Assembly: GCA_028673005.1 (NCBI GenBank)
Contig: CM054116.1
Coordinates: 133,773,547 to 133,837,546 of the forward strand
Origin: Tanypteryx hageni
Taxonomy: Eukaryota > Arthropoda > Insecta > Odonata > Petaluridae
Length of the DNA stretch: 64,000 bases
Reading direction: 5' to 3'
Shown: one piece after another, positions 1-10,249 of the stretch
Layout of the letters: every line of letters starts with the position of its first letter
How positions within the stretch are numbered: the stretch's first letter is position 1
Notes under the pieces: generated by a model
What the model was told of the DNA's origin: nothing
Database searches by the model: none
Seen by the model: only the letters and a program-made list of their open reading frames with translations
Position numbers and translations under genes: made by a program

Positions 1-380
1 TTCCACCAATCATTTGCTCCGACCGGCTTTTGCTCGTTCGCAACTTTCCTCGGACCATCTTGCCTCCGCTTTATTCCTACATATGGCCCACATAACTCTT
101 TGGCCCATCCCGCTGCATTCCTTCAATCGCCTTCATAATTCAGTCCACGTCATCTAACTCCATTCACCGCCCATATCTCTCCTGGAATCGACTCCGTCTC
201 CGTTGACCTTATCTCTCTCTCTCTCGACTCTTATTCTTACCTTTCCATCTTTCCTCTCTCTTCACTTCATCTCCTCCACTTTTTCATCACTCTGAACGTC
301 TCCTTTCTTTTCTCCTATTCTGGCACTTATCCTTCATCGCATCTTTCCCTCTTTTACTCTTCACTCATGATGGGCTCTTT
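1..380. other. Non-coding, pyrimidine-leaning DNA, no gene recognised
   Basis: The stretch is mixed-composition DNA that becomes increasingly rich in C and T towards position 380. No ORF of note, splice-bounded exon or repeat end is recognisable. It grades into the minisatellite that follows. Confidence 0.5.
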
Positions 381-768
381 TTGCCTCTAATCCTACCCTC
401 CCTCTCTCCTTCCTCCCTCTCTCCTTCCTTCCTCCCTCTCTCTCTTCTCTTTCTCCCCTCTCTCTACTTCCTCCCTCTCTCCTTCCTCCCTCCTCTCTCT
501 CATCCTTCCTCCCTCTCTCTCTACTTCCTCCCTCTCTCCTTCCTCCCTCTCTCCTTCCTCCCTCTCTCCTTCCTCCCTCTCTCTCTCCTTCCTCTCCCTC
601 TCTCTCTACTTCCTCCTCTCTCCTTCCTCCCTCTCTCCTTCCTCCCTCTCTCCTTCCTCCCTCTCTCCTTTCTCCCTCTCTCTCTACTTCCTCTCCTCCC
701 TCTCTCCTTCCTCCCTCTCTCCTCTCCCTCTCTCCTCTCCTCCCTCTCTCCCCTCCCTGTGTTCATTT
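381..768. repeat. Polypyrimidine minisatellite (CTCCTTCCTCCCTCT-type units)
   Basis: The + strand is almost pure C/T for nearly 400 bases, built from variants of TCCTTCCTCCCTCTC with extra CTCT runs. Open frames on both strands (Ser/Leu/Pro-rich on +, Arg/Glu/Gly-rich on -) are by-products of the repeat and not genes. Homopurine-homopyrimidine DNA of this length can in principle adopt triplex (H-DNA) structure. That is general knowledge about such tracts and is not shown here. Confidence 0.9.
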
Positions 769-1336
769 ACTGCTTTGTTTAAATCTCTTGATTCTGTTTG
801 CAATCTTCATATTTTGTTTTAGTTTCAATTACTTGAATTCTCTAGCATATATTTGGGAATTATTGATAATATGTCATTTATGCAATGATATTTTTGATAT
901 ATATTGTGAACATGTTCTTAGCTTTACTCTAGGGTGACCATATTTCGAAAAGGCCAAAGCGGGACATTTCCCGAAATTAACAAAAAAAAAACGGAAAAAA
1001 CGGGACAAAATTTTCGCAGGATTTTTTAAAACGGAAGTTTGGTTTATTTGAAAGAATTGGAACTATTCTGTAGGTAGGGAAATGTAGAAACATTACAAAA
1101 ATTTTAGGTAATGATGTGTGGAGTTCAGGGGCGCCAAGAGCCAATATGGGCCCAGGACAAACAACATGCCGGGCCCCATTGTACGAGCTTAATTCTCTCT
1201 ATAGATCTTGGCAACTGACTTAAACCTTCTATTCTCTTTCCACATTAGTAAATGTTTCTTTCAAAAACAAAATTAAATGCAAATTGAATGACATCGCTCC
1301 GTTTTATTGGGCTTTCTGGTATTTTAGCCTGTTAGG

Positions 1337-1354
1337 CACACACACACACACGCA

Positions 1355-1414
<60 letters not shown>

Positions 1415-1451
1415 ATATATATATTATATATATATATATATAATATATATA
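1337..1451. repeat. (CA)n(TA)n microsatellite
   Basis: A run of CA dinucleotides with two CG interruptions passes directly into alternating TA with short slips. It lies inside the hAT-like element and probably grew after that element inserted. Confidence 0.95.
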
Positions 1452-2061
1452 GTAACAAAAAGATTTTCTGCCACAGGCATTAATCTCATAATAAATAAAT
1501 CTAGGCACAGCATATGTGTTAAAATTTATAATACTTATTTATAAATGGTTAATTTTACAATAAAAGCGACTTTAGGATAGTAGTAACCAAAACCTCGGGT
1601 CAGGGCTCCATGAGAGCGACCTCCCACTGCCCACCCCCTCTCGTCAAGTCCTGGTGCAGTTAAAAGATTAAAATTAACTGGTCAAAATCCACACATTCAT
1701 TATTACCAAATACGGATGCGAGTAGGGTTGCCAACAATGTCGTTTTGACCATCAGCGAGTTTTTATAGACTTCTAAAAGAATTAAATACAATATGAAATT
1801 TTGGTGGAAATTTTCACTTTTCCGATTCCGATACATTGACGTGATATTTTTATCGTTACATAATTTGTTATACAATAGGGTAATCAGATTTTAAAAATTA
1901 AAAAACGGCCAACACGTAAATTTAAATCCAATAAAACAACTCATTCAAAAGCATAATCCCAACTGGGGCTTAACAGAAATTTAGCTTAACAATCCTGAAA
2001 TATAGGTGGATGAAAAACGAATTCATTTGCTTTTCAAATATTTATTGAGTTTTATTTGCAA

Positions 2062-2530
2062 TTAATTTTCAACTGATGTTGAAGGAGTTTGTCCTGAAGC
2101 TGGTATGGGAGTTGGTGATTCATCCTCTTGGCCAGACATTTTGTACTTTGCGGACGAAGATATTTCTCGCGGTAATTTGGGATTGTTTGAAAGCAAATTG
2201 TAAAAGTCGTTGCACGAAAGCGCCCAAAAATGAGCTTTTGTCTCTATCACTGCATTGATGTTTCCAACGAGGAAACGGTTCTTTTCGTCTCTCCACAGCA
2301 TTTGTGACAGAAAACATTCTTTCTATAGCTGAACTTGTGTCGAGAATAGGTGAAGGAAATTCCAAAATCATTCGAATGTTTTTAAGGAAATTCTTTCACC
2401 TTGCACAAACTATCGTTCGACAGTTTCAGTTAAAGTGGTGTTCCATTCGACAATTTTGCTTTTACTGATATTAGTAACATGGTGGTATTCATCGAAAAAC
2501 TCGTCTTCGTCTATAACTTTCATGGCATGT
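2062..2530 (-). pseudogene. hAT transposase C-terminal fragment
   Basis: Read on the minus strand, the segment encodes in order an acidic stretch with DEDEFFDEYHHV (near 2510), a helix ending in the motif SSAIERMFSVTNA (near 2310), then KNRFLVGN, CNDFYNLLSNNP and SSAKY (near 2110). The order Ser/Ala-x-x-ER-x-FS, then an Arg/Asn-rich turn, then C-x-x-FY matches the C-terminal dimerisation region of hAT transposases. In this region the ER-x-FS helix and the downstream hydrophobic helices close the RNase-H-like fold. At least one frameshift near 2290 divides the match between two frames, and a stop falls near 2415. The catalytic DDE core and the BED-type zinc finger are not recognisable upstream. 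It terminates just after SVEN at 2062. It is certainly non-functional as it stands. Confidence 0.8.
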
Positions 2531-2635
2531 GTAGGATTAATTTTCGTGTAACTTTGTATATTAATTAGCCCTCTCGGAAAAAACGGGACAATTGGCGTCC
2601 CGTTTTAACTTTATCGGAACAACGGGACACAACTA

Positions 2636-3343
2636 AAAATCTGATGTGGCCACCGCATGACTTTCTCTATACCTGTAATTTTTCTGAAAATTCCAAATAG
2701 GTTACATAATAATAAATATTTTAAGAAACTGCGAGAAAATTTTTGACTTTAAAAAGAACAGAAATAAACTCAAACCATTAGCCTTCTGATATTGGATATA
2801 GCCACAAAGCTCCAACAATTAAGAAAAAAGGAGCATTACTAAGACGTAACTAAGCGTCAATTGTTAACAATAGTCACTAGTAGGTGGCGTGGTGGCGGCA
2901 GCTAAAAATATAAGATATCTCTTAAAACAATTCGTTATATGGGAAAATGTTTCAAAAAGGTTGTAGAAAATTAAATCTCCTACAACTTTTATTCCATTAC
3001 ATTTTTACATTTATCAAATATGAAAGCAAATATTTCAAATTAATGGATAAGTGACAAGAGCAAACACCCACTCCCGGTTAACCGTTTTTACCAAAAACTT
3101 ATCAGTTCTTGCGACATTCATAAAAATGTTAAACATAAAATTTCGCCTTGATCTGATTAATAGTTTTGGAGTTAAAGCACCCAAAAAAGGCTATCATACA
3201 CTCACACACACACAGACAGACATCATCGAGAAAATAGCCAGAACTTGTCCAGGGGACCTCAAAACGCGTATTTCCGTTGAAATCTCGAAGTCAATTTTTT
3301 TCATGAAAACAATACTTTCCCCTGTATGTATGGAGGAAGTAAG
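2636..3343 (-). repeat. X1 repeat copy A (minus), inside the hAT-like element
   Basis: This is one of at least five substantial copies of a ~700-bp family named X1 here. Read on the minus strand it begins with a CTTCCTCCATA-type end (3343) and closes with TGGAGAAAG-like sequence and a hairpin ATG(T/C)GG-TGG-CCACAT next to 2641. The ends of the family form a short inverted pair, CTTTCTCCATA against TATGGAGAAAG. Shared interior landmarks include the complement of CTCAAAAACTATTAAT, a TGTGTGTATGTG-like run, GGTTGACCGATTTTTACC and GGCGTGGTGG. CGGGAC-rich hAT sequence flanks it on both sides, so it inserted into that element. Superfamily is not assignable by eye; MITE or non-autonomous Helitron are both possible. 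Confidence 0.85.
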
Positions 3344-3394
3344 AAACGGGACGATCCCGTTAAAAACGGGACGTATGGTCACCGTAGTTTACTA

Positions 3395-4472
3395 AGTAGG
3401 TTTCGCAGGTTTTTCCCACCCCCCTTCATCTGAGGATGTTTTCCTGCAATGGGTTTTTACTTTCTCCATTTACGTAATATAGGGGAAAGTATTGTATTCA
3501 TGAAAAAAGTCGACTGCGAGATACACATTTTGAGGTTCCCTAAACACGTCTTGACCACTTTCTCGATGATGTCTTTGCGTATGTATGTGATAGCTTTTTG
3601 TAGGTGTTCTAACTCAAAAACTATTATTCAGGTCACCGAAAAATTTTATATTTAACATTATTGTAAGTAAGAAGTGAGTGAGTGTGTATGTGATAGCTTT
3701 TTTGTGGGTGCTCTAACTCAAAAACTATTAATCAGGTCAACGCAATATTTTATATTTAACATTTTTATAAAAGTTAGAAGAATTAATTAGTTTTTGGTAA
3801 AAATCGGTCAACCGGAAGTGGGTGTTTACTCTTGTCACTTATCCATTAATTTTAAATATTTACTTTAATATTTGATAAATGTAAAAATGTAATGGAATAA
3901 AAGTTATAGGAGATTTAATTTTCTACAACCTTTTTGAAACATTTTTCCATATAATGCATTGTTTAAAAGATCTTATATTTTTAGCTGCCACCACCACGCC
4001 ACCTACCGAAGACTATTGTTAACAATTAACGCTTAATTACGTCTTAGTAACGCTCCTATTTCTTTTCTTAATTGTTGGAACTTTTGTGGCTATATCCAAT
4101 ATCAGAAGGCTATGGTTTAAGTTCATTTCTGTTCTTTGTAAAGTCTAAAATTTTCTCACGATTTCTTAAAATATTTATTAGTATGTAACCTATTTGGAAT
4201 TTTTAGAAATATTACAGATATGGAGAAAGTCATGTGGTGGCCACATCAGATTTTTTAAAGGATAAACTTAATTTCATTCTTGATTTTTCCCATGGCGTAA
4301 ATTATTTCCTTACGACATTTCATATGGTAAAGGCTAGCGTTCTTCTATCATATTGTAAGTATAAATTAACTCATTGTAATTACATCTGTATTGAAATTGT
4401 AATGAATTTGGGGTTAGGTGGAAGAGGGGACTGCACAGTCTCAATTTCGCCCCGAATAAAAGACAATCAATC
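3395..4472 (+). mobile_element. R retroposon-like element copy 1, split by X1
   Basis: The left part (3395-3458) has GTAGGTTTCGCAGG and GATGTTTTCCTGCAATGGG, and the right part (about 4257-4472) ends in GGGTTAGGTGGAAGAGGGG, AATTTCGCCCC and AATAAA (4455-4460) with an ATCA-type tail. The same head and tail are joined without interruption at 57588-57862, so copy 1 is one element cut by X1 copy B. A 3' end carrying AATAAA and then short tandem tetranucleotides is typical of non-LTR retrotransposons or their SINE partners. No coding capacity is visible. A long pyrimidine block starts immediately downstream. Confidence 0.7.
3459..4256 (+). repeat. X1 repeat copy B, with internal ~105-bp duplication
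   Basis: It begins ACTTTCTCCATTTACG and ends TATGGAGAAAGTCATG followed by the ATGTGG-TGG-CCACAT hairpin and CAGATTTT. It is about 100 bases longer than copies A and G. The segment with GTATGTGATAGCTTTTT, TCTAACTCAAAAACTATTA and TTTTATATTTAACATT occurs twice in a row (about 3580-3660 and 3688-3768). It interrupts R copy 1. Confidence 0.85.
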
Positions 4473-4925
4473 CCTCTCTCCCTTCCTATCTCCTTTCGTC
4501 TAAATTTATTATCTCTCTCTCCTTCCTCCCTCTCTCCATCACGCTCTCCATCCCTCTCTCCATCCCTCTCTCCATCTCTCCTTACTCCCTCTCCTTTCTC
4601 TCTCATTACTCCCTATCTCCTTGCTTCCTCTCTCCATCCTCCCTCCCTTTCTCCATCCCTCCCTCTTTCCTTCCTCCCTCCCTCCCTCCCTCCTTCCTCC
4701 CTCCCTCCCTCCTTCCTCCCTCCCTCCCTCCTTCCTCCCTCACTTTCTCTCCTTATTCACTCTCTTGCTCTCTCCTTGCATCTTCTCCATCCTCCCTCCC
4801 TCTCTCCATCTCCCCTCCCTTTCTCCTTCCTCCCTCCCTCTCTCCTTCCTCCCTCTCCTCATCCCTCTCTGTCCCTCTCTCTCTCTCTCTCCTTACTCCC
4901 TCGCCTTTTCTTTCTTCCTTTCCCA
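4473..4925. repeat. Polypyrimidine block (CTCC/CTCT/CCTTCCTCC)
   Basis: The + strand is nearly continuous C/T with short perfect sub-arrays such as CCTCCCTCCCTCCTT repeats near 4670-4740. It directly follows the tetranucleotide tail of R copy 1. Proline/serine/leucine-rich frames here are repeat artefacts. Confidence 0.9.
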
Positions 4926-5218
4926 CTTCCCATCTCTCTCGATTATGTCACCTCCCGGATTCTCCGGGAATGTCCTCTCCCGGAGAGAGACTTCTAAATT
5001 GAAAACATGGAACTCTCTGCGCAAAGCTAGAATAGATGACGAAGGGCGTGTTTGGGTCCCAAGATCACTCGATAGGGCCGAGGAGGAGCTTGAGTACGAG
5101 CCCCAAGAGGTGCCGGAAGGGGCGGGAGAGGGAAAAGGACGTTTCCCGGGGGCGAATTCGGTCAATTTTCTTCTCCGAGAGAGACTGTGCGCCAAGGGCA
5201 GGGAGAAAGAAGTGGGAT
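4926..5218 (+). other. GC-richer patch with an unassigned open frame
   Basis: Between the pyrimidine block and the purine minisatellite lies ordinary-complexity DNA with an open + frame through DDEGRVWVPRSL and GAEGKGRF-like sequence, closing at 5220. I do not recognise it. The frame begins inside the pyrimidine repeat and has no supported start or splice sites, so it is more likely chance than an exon. Confidence 0.3.
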
Positions 5219-5220
5219 AG

Positions 5221-5375
5221 AAGGAGGAAGGGGGAGAGAATGAGGAAGGGGGAGAGAAGAAGGAAGGGGGAGAGAAGAAGGAAGGGGGAGAGAAGGAGGA
5301 AGGGGGAGAGAAGGAGGAAGGGGGAGAGAAGGAGGAAGGGGGAGAGAAGGAGGAAGGGGGAGAGAAGGAGGGAGG
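5221..5375. repeat. 18-bp purine minisatellite, about 8 units
   Basis: Eight near-identical units GAAGGAGGAAGGGGGAGA follow one another, with G/A variants in units 2-4. Because the unit is 18 bases, both strands stay open across it: Arg-Arg-Lys-Gly-Glu-Arg repeats on +, Leu-Ser-Pro-Phe-Leu-Leu on -. This creates frames of 263 codons (+, 5036-5827) and 198 codons (-, 5065-5661), neither of which resembles a protein family. Confidence 0.95.
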
Positions 5376-6199
5376 AGGTCCCGTCCGAGATTAGACGCCG
5401 ATTTAAGAATGTTGCGGGGGAGGACGGTGCGTCGGGATACGGACTCGGGTCAAGATTCTTCTCCTGCTGGACTGCCGACTCCGACGGAGTAAACAGATTG
5501 AAGCATCCGTGCCGTGTTGCGATGTTTGAAATATGGGACGCCCTAAGATCCGCAGATGTCTTCGGTTTACAGCTAGTAGCGCATTCGCTGAACTGCGTAA
5601 TATTCAGAAAAAAACATTTTTCCACAAAAATGAATTTTATGTATTTTCTTATGTGCAACATTTGCGTTTATCAAAAGAATATACGAGAATATTTATTTTC
5701 ATATGAATGTTATTTTAGCTTTAAATGTGATTACGTTCGAATGGAAATCAGTCAATCCTGTTCTTTCCTTCCAAGCATTCGAATGAAAGTAAGTTCTATA
5801 GCCTTAATTTATAATAACCAAAGTTAATTTATACGATTACTTTAAGAATCAAATTTTTATAAATACAACCCATTTACTTCTAAATCAATTCAAATCGCAA
5901 AATAATATTTCAAATTTTATTTAAATAACGTCTCATAGCGTAAGTTAAAAAATTATAAACCGCCGCAATATGGAAGAGTCAAATTTCTAAGTGTATTGAC
6001 ATTTGCACGAAATTATTTCACTTTGTATGAGTTCAATGATAATCAGCTGCGTGTCCGCGCATTCCTAATCTTTCCGGTTAATAATCTTTCTGAAACATTG
6101 AAAGAATGCAATAATTAATATATCCGAATAAAAAGAACTTTTTACATAAAATGAAACCGCGATATAAAATTTCGAAAGAAAAAGGCAAAAGTGCAAATT
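5376..6199. other. AT-rich DNA, no gene recognised
   Basis: A short GC-richer piece (5376-5600) passes into AT-rich sequence with no recognisable gene or repeat until the SINE target duplication at 6200. The open frames continuing from the minisatellite show no family resemblance. Confidence 0.5.
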
Positions 6200-6212
6200 G
6201 GCTACGCACCTC

Positions 6213-6572
6213 ATATCTGAATCCAGCTTGATTCGCCTCTATCCTACTCACAATGGGTATATTAGAGGTAGTGCAATGAATAGCCAGGAAGGGAGGAGAG
6301 AAACCCGGTGCCGGCATTTGCCTGCTCTTGCGAAGAACACCAGGGGGGGCAACTGTTTAACGTCCATTCCGAAGGACGGAGTGTTGATTTGAGCGCGCTC
6401 CTCATTTTCTCTTTCCTCATTGGCTCGTCCTCGTCACCTTAGTTCCAACACGCACAAATAGGGGGCAGGCGCGTCCTAGGAAAAAATCCTCATAAGGATT
6501 CGAACCGGGTGTCTCACTTTTAGCAGATCGTACGGTGGGGCCAACACTCTAACCACTACACCACCGGCTCCC
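6213..6572 (-). mobile_element. S1 SINE, tRNA-derived, copy 1
   Basis: A perfect 13-bp direct repeat GGCTACGCACCTC (6200-6212 and 6573-6585) flanks the element. On the minus strand it begins with a tRNA-like head whose RNA polymerase III box A is TGGTGTAGTGG (complement at 6553-6563) and box B is GGTTCGAATCC (complement at 6496-6506), both consensus. The body contains a CCGTCCTTCGGAA..GGACGTTAA core and a 3' part with CACCGGGTTTC and TAGCCAGGAAGGGAGG (plus-strand sense). It shares its body type (GTGCGTGTTGGAACTAAGG, CACGCACAAATAGGGG on +) with the 44.5-kb copy. The GGACGTTAA core resembles the central domain of the MetaSINE superfamily from memory, which needs checking. Movement would depend on a partner LINE. 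Confidence 0.93.
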
Positions 6573-6585
6573 GGCTACGCACCTC

Positions 6586-7180
6586 GCTGGCATAATGGCG
6601 GTGGATATATGAGTGGAAAGAATTGTTTACATTTTACAATTAGCAAATTTGATTAAATAAAATACTAAATAATTCGTATATAATCAGTACGTAAATATTT
6701 AAGGATAAATTTAGCTTATTAACATTAATATTCCAAAATATTCACTCAAAAATGTTTTTCTTTCATCCATGAATTTTTTCAACGGAAAGCATTGAATAAA
6801 CCAAAATAAATCTCCATTGTCTCATTTTTCAATTTTGTTATTCTTTTCATTGCATTATGGGCAATTTTTTTAAATGCCTGCCCATTCACTCAATTGCTTC
6901 GTCACAAATAATTTCTATTGAAAACTTAAAATTAAAATCTTTATCTATCAACATTGATCAAAATTTGATAATAAATTATATTTTATGGAATAATGTTATT
7001 TAAATAAATGCAATATTTGTATTTATCTATTATTATTGGGAAATTTTGGAAAAATGTCTGCCGAAGTATTATTTATTGAAATATATTGTAAATAATACCG
7101 CATTCTCTATCCATTGCCTTTATCCGCAAGGCACTAACGAAGACAAATAATTAGCCAAGGATGATCACCGATATCTCACT
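6586..7180. other. AT-rich DNA, no gene recognised
   Basis: Strongly AT-rich sequence with no ORF of interest, no repeat ends and no family seen elsewhere in the window. Confidence 0.5.
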
Positions 7181-7239
7181 TGATTTCCAAATTTTCCTAT
7201 TTCTCCAATAGAATAATCTTCCTCATATTAAGATTTACC

Positions 7240-7380
7240 ACCTTCTTCCTCCCTTCTTATCCCTCCTTTTCCACTCTCCTCCTTTCTCCCCTTCCCTCTC
7301 CTCCCTTCTCTCCATTTACCCCTTCCCTCTCCTCCCTATCGTTTCCCCTTCCTCTTCTCTCTCTTTTTTCCTTTTCGTTA
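7240..7380. repeat. Polypyrimidine tract
   Basis: C/T-rich on the + strand with CTCCTTTCTCCCCTTCCCTC variants. A second looser tract occupies about 7655-7890. Confidence 0.8.
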
Positions 7381-8017
7381 CGACCAGTATCAAAATTCAA
7401 AGTCGTAAATGCATTATTGTCGCTAAATCTCTGATCAGCGATTACTCCTGCAACTTCTCTGTTTTTAATAGTTATAATCTTATAAGCGGAGTATATTCCC
7501 ATTATATATCCAAACGAGAGAAGCATATGTCTAAAATAATTACTGGCAGCATGTCTATGACGGAATTTCTTCTATGTCTGACAGCAAACCGCTTTACGTA
7601 TTTAATTTATATAAAAGACAAAAGGGAAGTTTTCATAAAAGCTGTAATCTAAAATCTTTTCCTCTCCTTTATCCACACACTTTCTCCACGCCTTTCTGTA
7701 CATAGTTCTTTCTCTCTCTCTACCTTTTCTCACTCTCCTCCCATCACCATCCATATCTCACCTCTCTCTCTGACTTTCCCTCTTCTAATTTTCCCTCTCT
7801 AACGTCCCGTATCAAAAGTCTCCCTTTCTCCCTCTCTCTCAATCTCACTCCTTTTCCAATCTGTCCCTTACTATTCCTTCCCCACTCCAACATGGACGCT
7901 TCCGCCGATGCGAGTGGCGGTAGGAGCGAAAAAGGCAATCAACCCGTCGACTATACTTTGCATCGCATTGTTCCCAAGCCGAGTCACTGCGTCCATCCCT
8001 CGGCGCGCACAATATCC

Positions 8018-8150
8018 CCCCATCCCCTCCCCCCTCACGGCTGCTCCCATCCCCTCCCCCATCCCCTCCCCCATCCCCTCCCCCCTCAAGGCTGCTCCCA
8101 TCCCCTCCCCCATCCCCTCCCCCCTAACGGCTGCTCCCATCCCCCCGACG
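8018..8150. repeat. C-rich minisatellite (CCATCCCCTCCCC units)
   Basis: Units of CCATCCCCTCCCC alternate with CCTCACGGCTGCT-like spacers (8036, 8085 and 8126), making a two-level repeat. Histidine/proline-rich and glycine/methionine-rich frames over it are artefacts. Confidence 0.85.
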
Positions 8151-9029
8151 CTGCCCCGCGTCCACCGGAGGGGCGTTTAGCCGAGCCGCAGCCGACCGGT
8201 TGACTCCCTCTTCCCGCCGCCTCCTACCTTCCTTCCCCTCAGACCCCAAAACCCCTCCGCCGCTTAATCGAAACTGTAATTCTGCATCGCCTAATAGACC
8301 GGCTTTTGTTTTAATGCGATTAAACCGCAAGGACCTTCTGCCAGAAGCACGGGAGGATGTGATGGAGTCGTCAAAATGGGCGGCAAAAGGCAGTGTTGGT
8401 CGGAATGGGATAGGAGATGGGAAGGGAAGAAAGGAAGGGTTCGGAGTGGCGGTAATATTGAGATACTATGGGCGAGTTGGCCTTATATAATCGAGTCCTC
8501 CTTTGCGTCTCTCTCTCTCTCTCTCTCACACACACATTCTCTTCCTCTGCGTATCTCGCCCGCTAACGACACCTGCCGTACCGTCTGTCTGTTTGAGGCG
8601 ACATCGCTCGCCGTGGGACGAACTAGCGACCCTCCTCTTGATGGGAGTTCCAGCCGTCCTGGAGGAATACAGCGACAGAGATCGTAATGGAGCATTGATG
8701 TAACTACGCGGCGCACACAATAAATTTCCTCGTGGCCACTAACAAGTATAATTTACGGAAATCTGATCCTATGTTTTTTTCGGAATTACATTTTGTTTTC
8801 GGTCAAAAAGTTGACAAATTTATATAATGATCATAATCATTAACCGTAATCGTTTTTTTTTTCTAAATACCATCTTGGTTGTTTTTTTATTTACTTGGTT
8901 AACTTGGTGCCAACATTAATTCCTCAGTGCGAAAATCATAGCTTTTGGCATAATTGCACATGATTCTTCTTAAGGAATCGGAAGCGGAGAAAGGGATAAA
9001 AAGCGTTGGCCGATTGATATCCTTCCCTC

Positions 9030-9030
<1 letters not shown>

Positions 9031-9074
<44 letters not shown>

Positions 9075-9075
9075 T
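9031..9075. repeat. (CT)n microsatellite
   Basis: A nearly perfect run of about 20 CT dinucleotides, continuing into CCCTCTCCCCCTCTCGCCCC. Confidence 0.95.
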
Positions 9076-9399
9076 CCCCCTCTCGCCCCTTCGGAGACAC
9101 CGTTTGAGCATTCTCACCTTCCCGCATTCCCCCTTCACCACCACGACTCCCTACTCCTCGCCCTCTCAACTCGGTTCACCTTTTCATTCATTCGCCACCA
9201 ACATTGCCTTTACAAATCACCCGTATCGGAAAGCTTATTGCGGGTTCCATCTACATCCAACAGCCACAGGCAGCCATTCGGTCGGCCACAGACAGGTCGG
9301 AGGTCTCCGGGCGCAGTGGGAAAAGAGAAAATGGATCAGACGCCTCCTGCCCCGGCCACTCATTGTGCCCGCTCGACCATTCGTCTCACTGAACTAGCG

Positions 9400-10100
9400 T
9401 CCGATTCCTCTCCCTCCGCCTCCCCCACTAACCTCTCTCCACCTCCCCAAATGCTCTCTCTCCACCCCCACAATGTCCTCCCTCCACCCCCCTTTGCTCT
9501 CCCTCCGCCACCCCCACTATCCTCTCTCCACCCCCTCCATTGTCCTCCCTCCGCCATGTCCCTCCGATGCCCTCCCCCTCCGATACCGGCCACTGGCCCG
9601 ACCTCTACCGCAAATTCCGACCGCCCCCTCTCCACCCGACTCCCCTCCCCCTTCATCCTTCACTATCTCCCTTTTCCCTATTCTGCTCCGACTCATCCCG
9701 CTCCCTATCTCCTACCGGACCCCTCGACCCCGTCCCCTGACCTCCGAACCGCGCCTCGTCCCTATCCGACGCCCCTAATCCCTCCCTCTTCTCACCTCCC
9801 CTTCTATCGCGACCACCCTTACCTCGTGCTTTCATTCCTAAGTTGTCCTAATGCATCCTTCTTTCTCCGCCTCGCCCCTCTCCAAACCCTACTCCGCCGC
9901 ATCTATCCCTATTTCATTATCTATAAAATCCCTGACTCTCTATCCAGAAGAACTCGTAACGAATTCCTATCTCTCTCTCTCTCCATGCCCTATCTCTGGG
10001 CGTCATTCCCTGCATTCCGAACCCCGACCCTATCCATTCCCCACTCCACCGTGCCCCTCCCACCAAATCCTTTCTCATTCTTTTCCTCTCTCCTTTCCAA
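9400..10100. other. Long C/T-rich low-complexity region
   Basis: About 700 bases are dominated by C and T, with CTCTCTCCACC and CCCTCCGCC variants but no fixed unit. A 336-codon frame crosses it (9238-10248), rich in Pro, Ser and Leu. Composition alone explains the frame. Confidence 0.7.
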
Positions 10101-10249
10101 ACATTCCACTTTTAAAAGCTTGCTCCTAAAATCCTGTGGCACACATGCAATACTCAGCCGTTCTTTTCTCTCGTTCGTTACTCGGATGCACTATTTACCA
10201 ATGAATAATGCCCTATTTATAACCTTTTGGGATATTTATAATTTATAAA

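Larger units (their letters stand above)
929..3387 (-). mobile_element. hAT-like DNA transposon, decayed, with nested insertion
   Basis: The ends are inverted: CTAGGGTGACCATA at 929-942 and its complement, with one mismatch, at 3374-3387. They are flanked by a perfect 6-bp direct repeat TTTACT (923-928 and 3388-3393), which I read as the target-site duplication. Both subterminal regions are rich in CGGGAC/GTCCCG motifs (about 970-1010, 2590-2630, 3347-3372), including the palindrome CGGGACGATCCCG at the right end. The right part carries a decayed transposase C-terminus on the minus strand (2062-2530), which assigns the element to the hAT superfamily. A CA/TA microsatellite (1337-1451) and an X1 repeat (2636-3343) lie inside; without X1 the element is about 1.75 kb. 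Classic hAT duplications are 8 bp; 6 bp fits only some hAT lineages, so the clade is unresolved. The same end sequence recurs at 22737. Confidence 0.8.

Noticed and set aside
381..768. CRISPR-like regular repeats
   Set aside because: Units are contiguous low-complexity DNA without unique spacers; the setting is eukaryotic.
5036..5827. 263-codon + frame and 198-codon - frame
   Set aside because: Both depend on the 18-bp purine minisatellite; flanking residues show no family.
9238..10248. 336-codon open frame on +
   Set aside because: Lies in C/T-rich DNA and is almost wholly Pro, Ser and Leu; frames on both strands are open for the same compositional reason.
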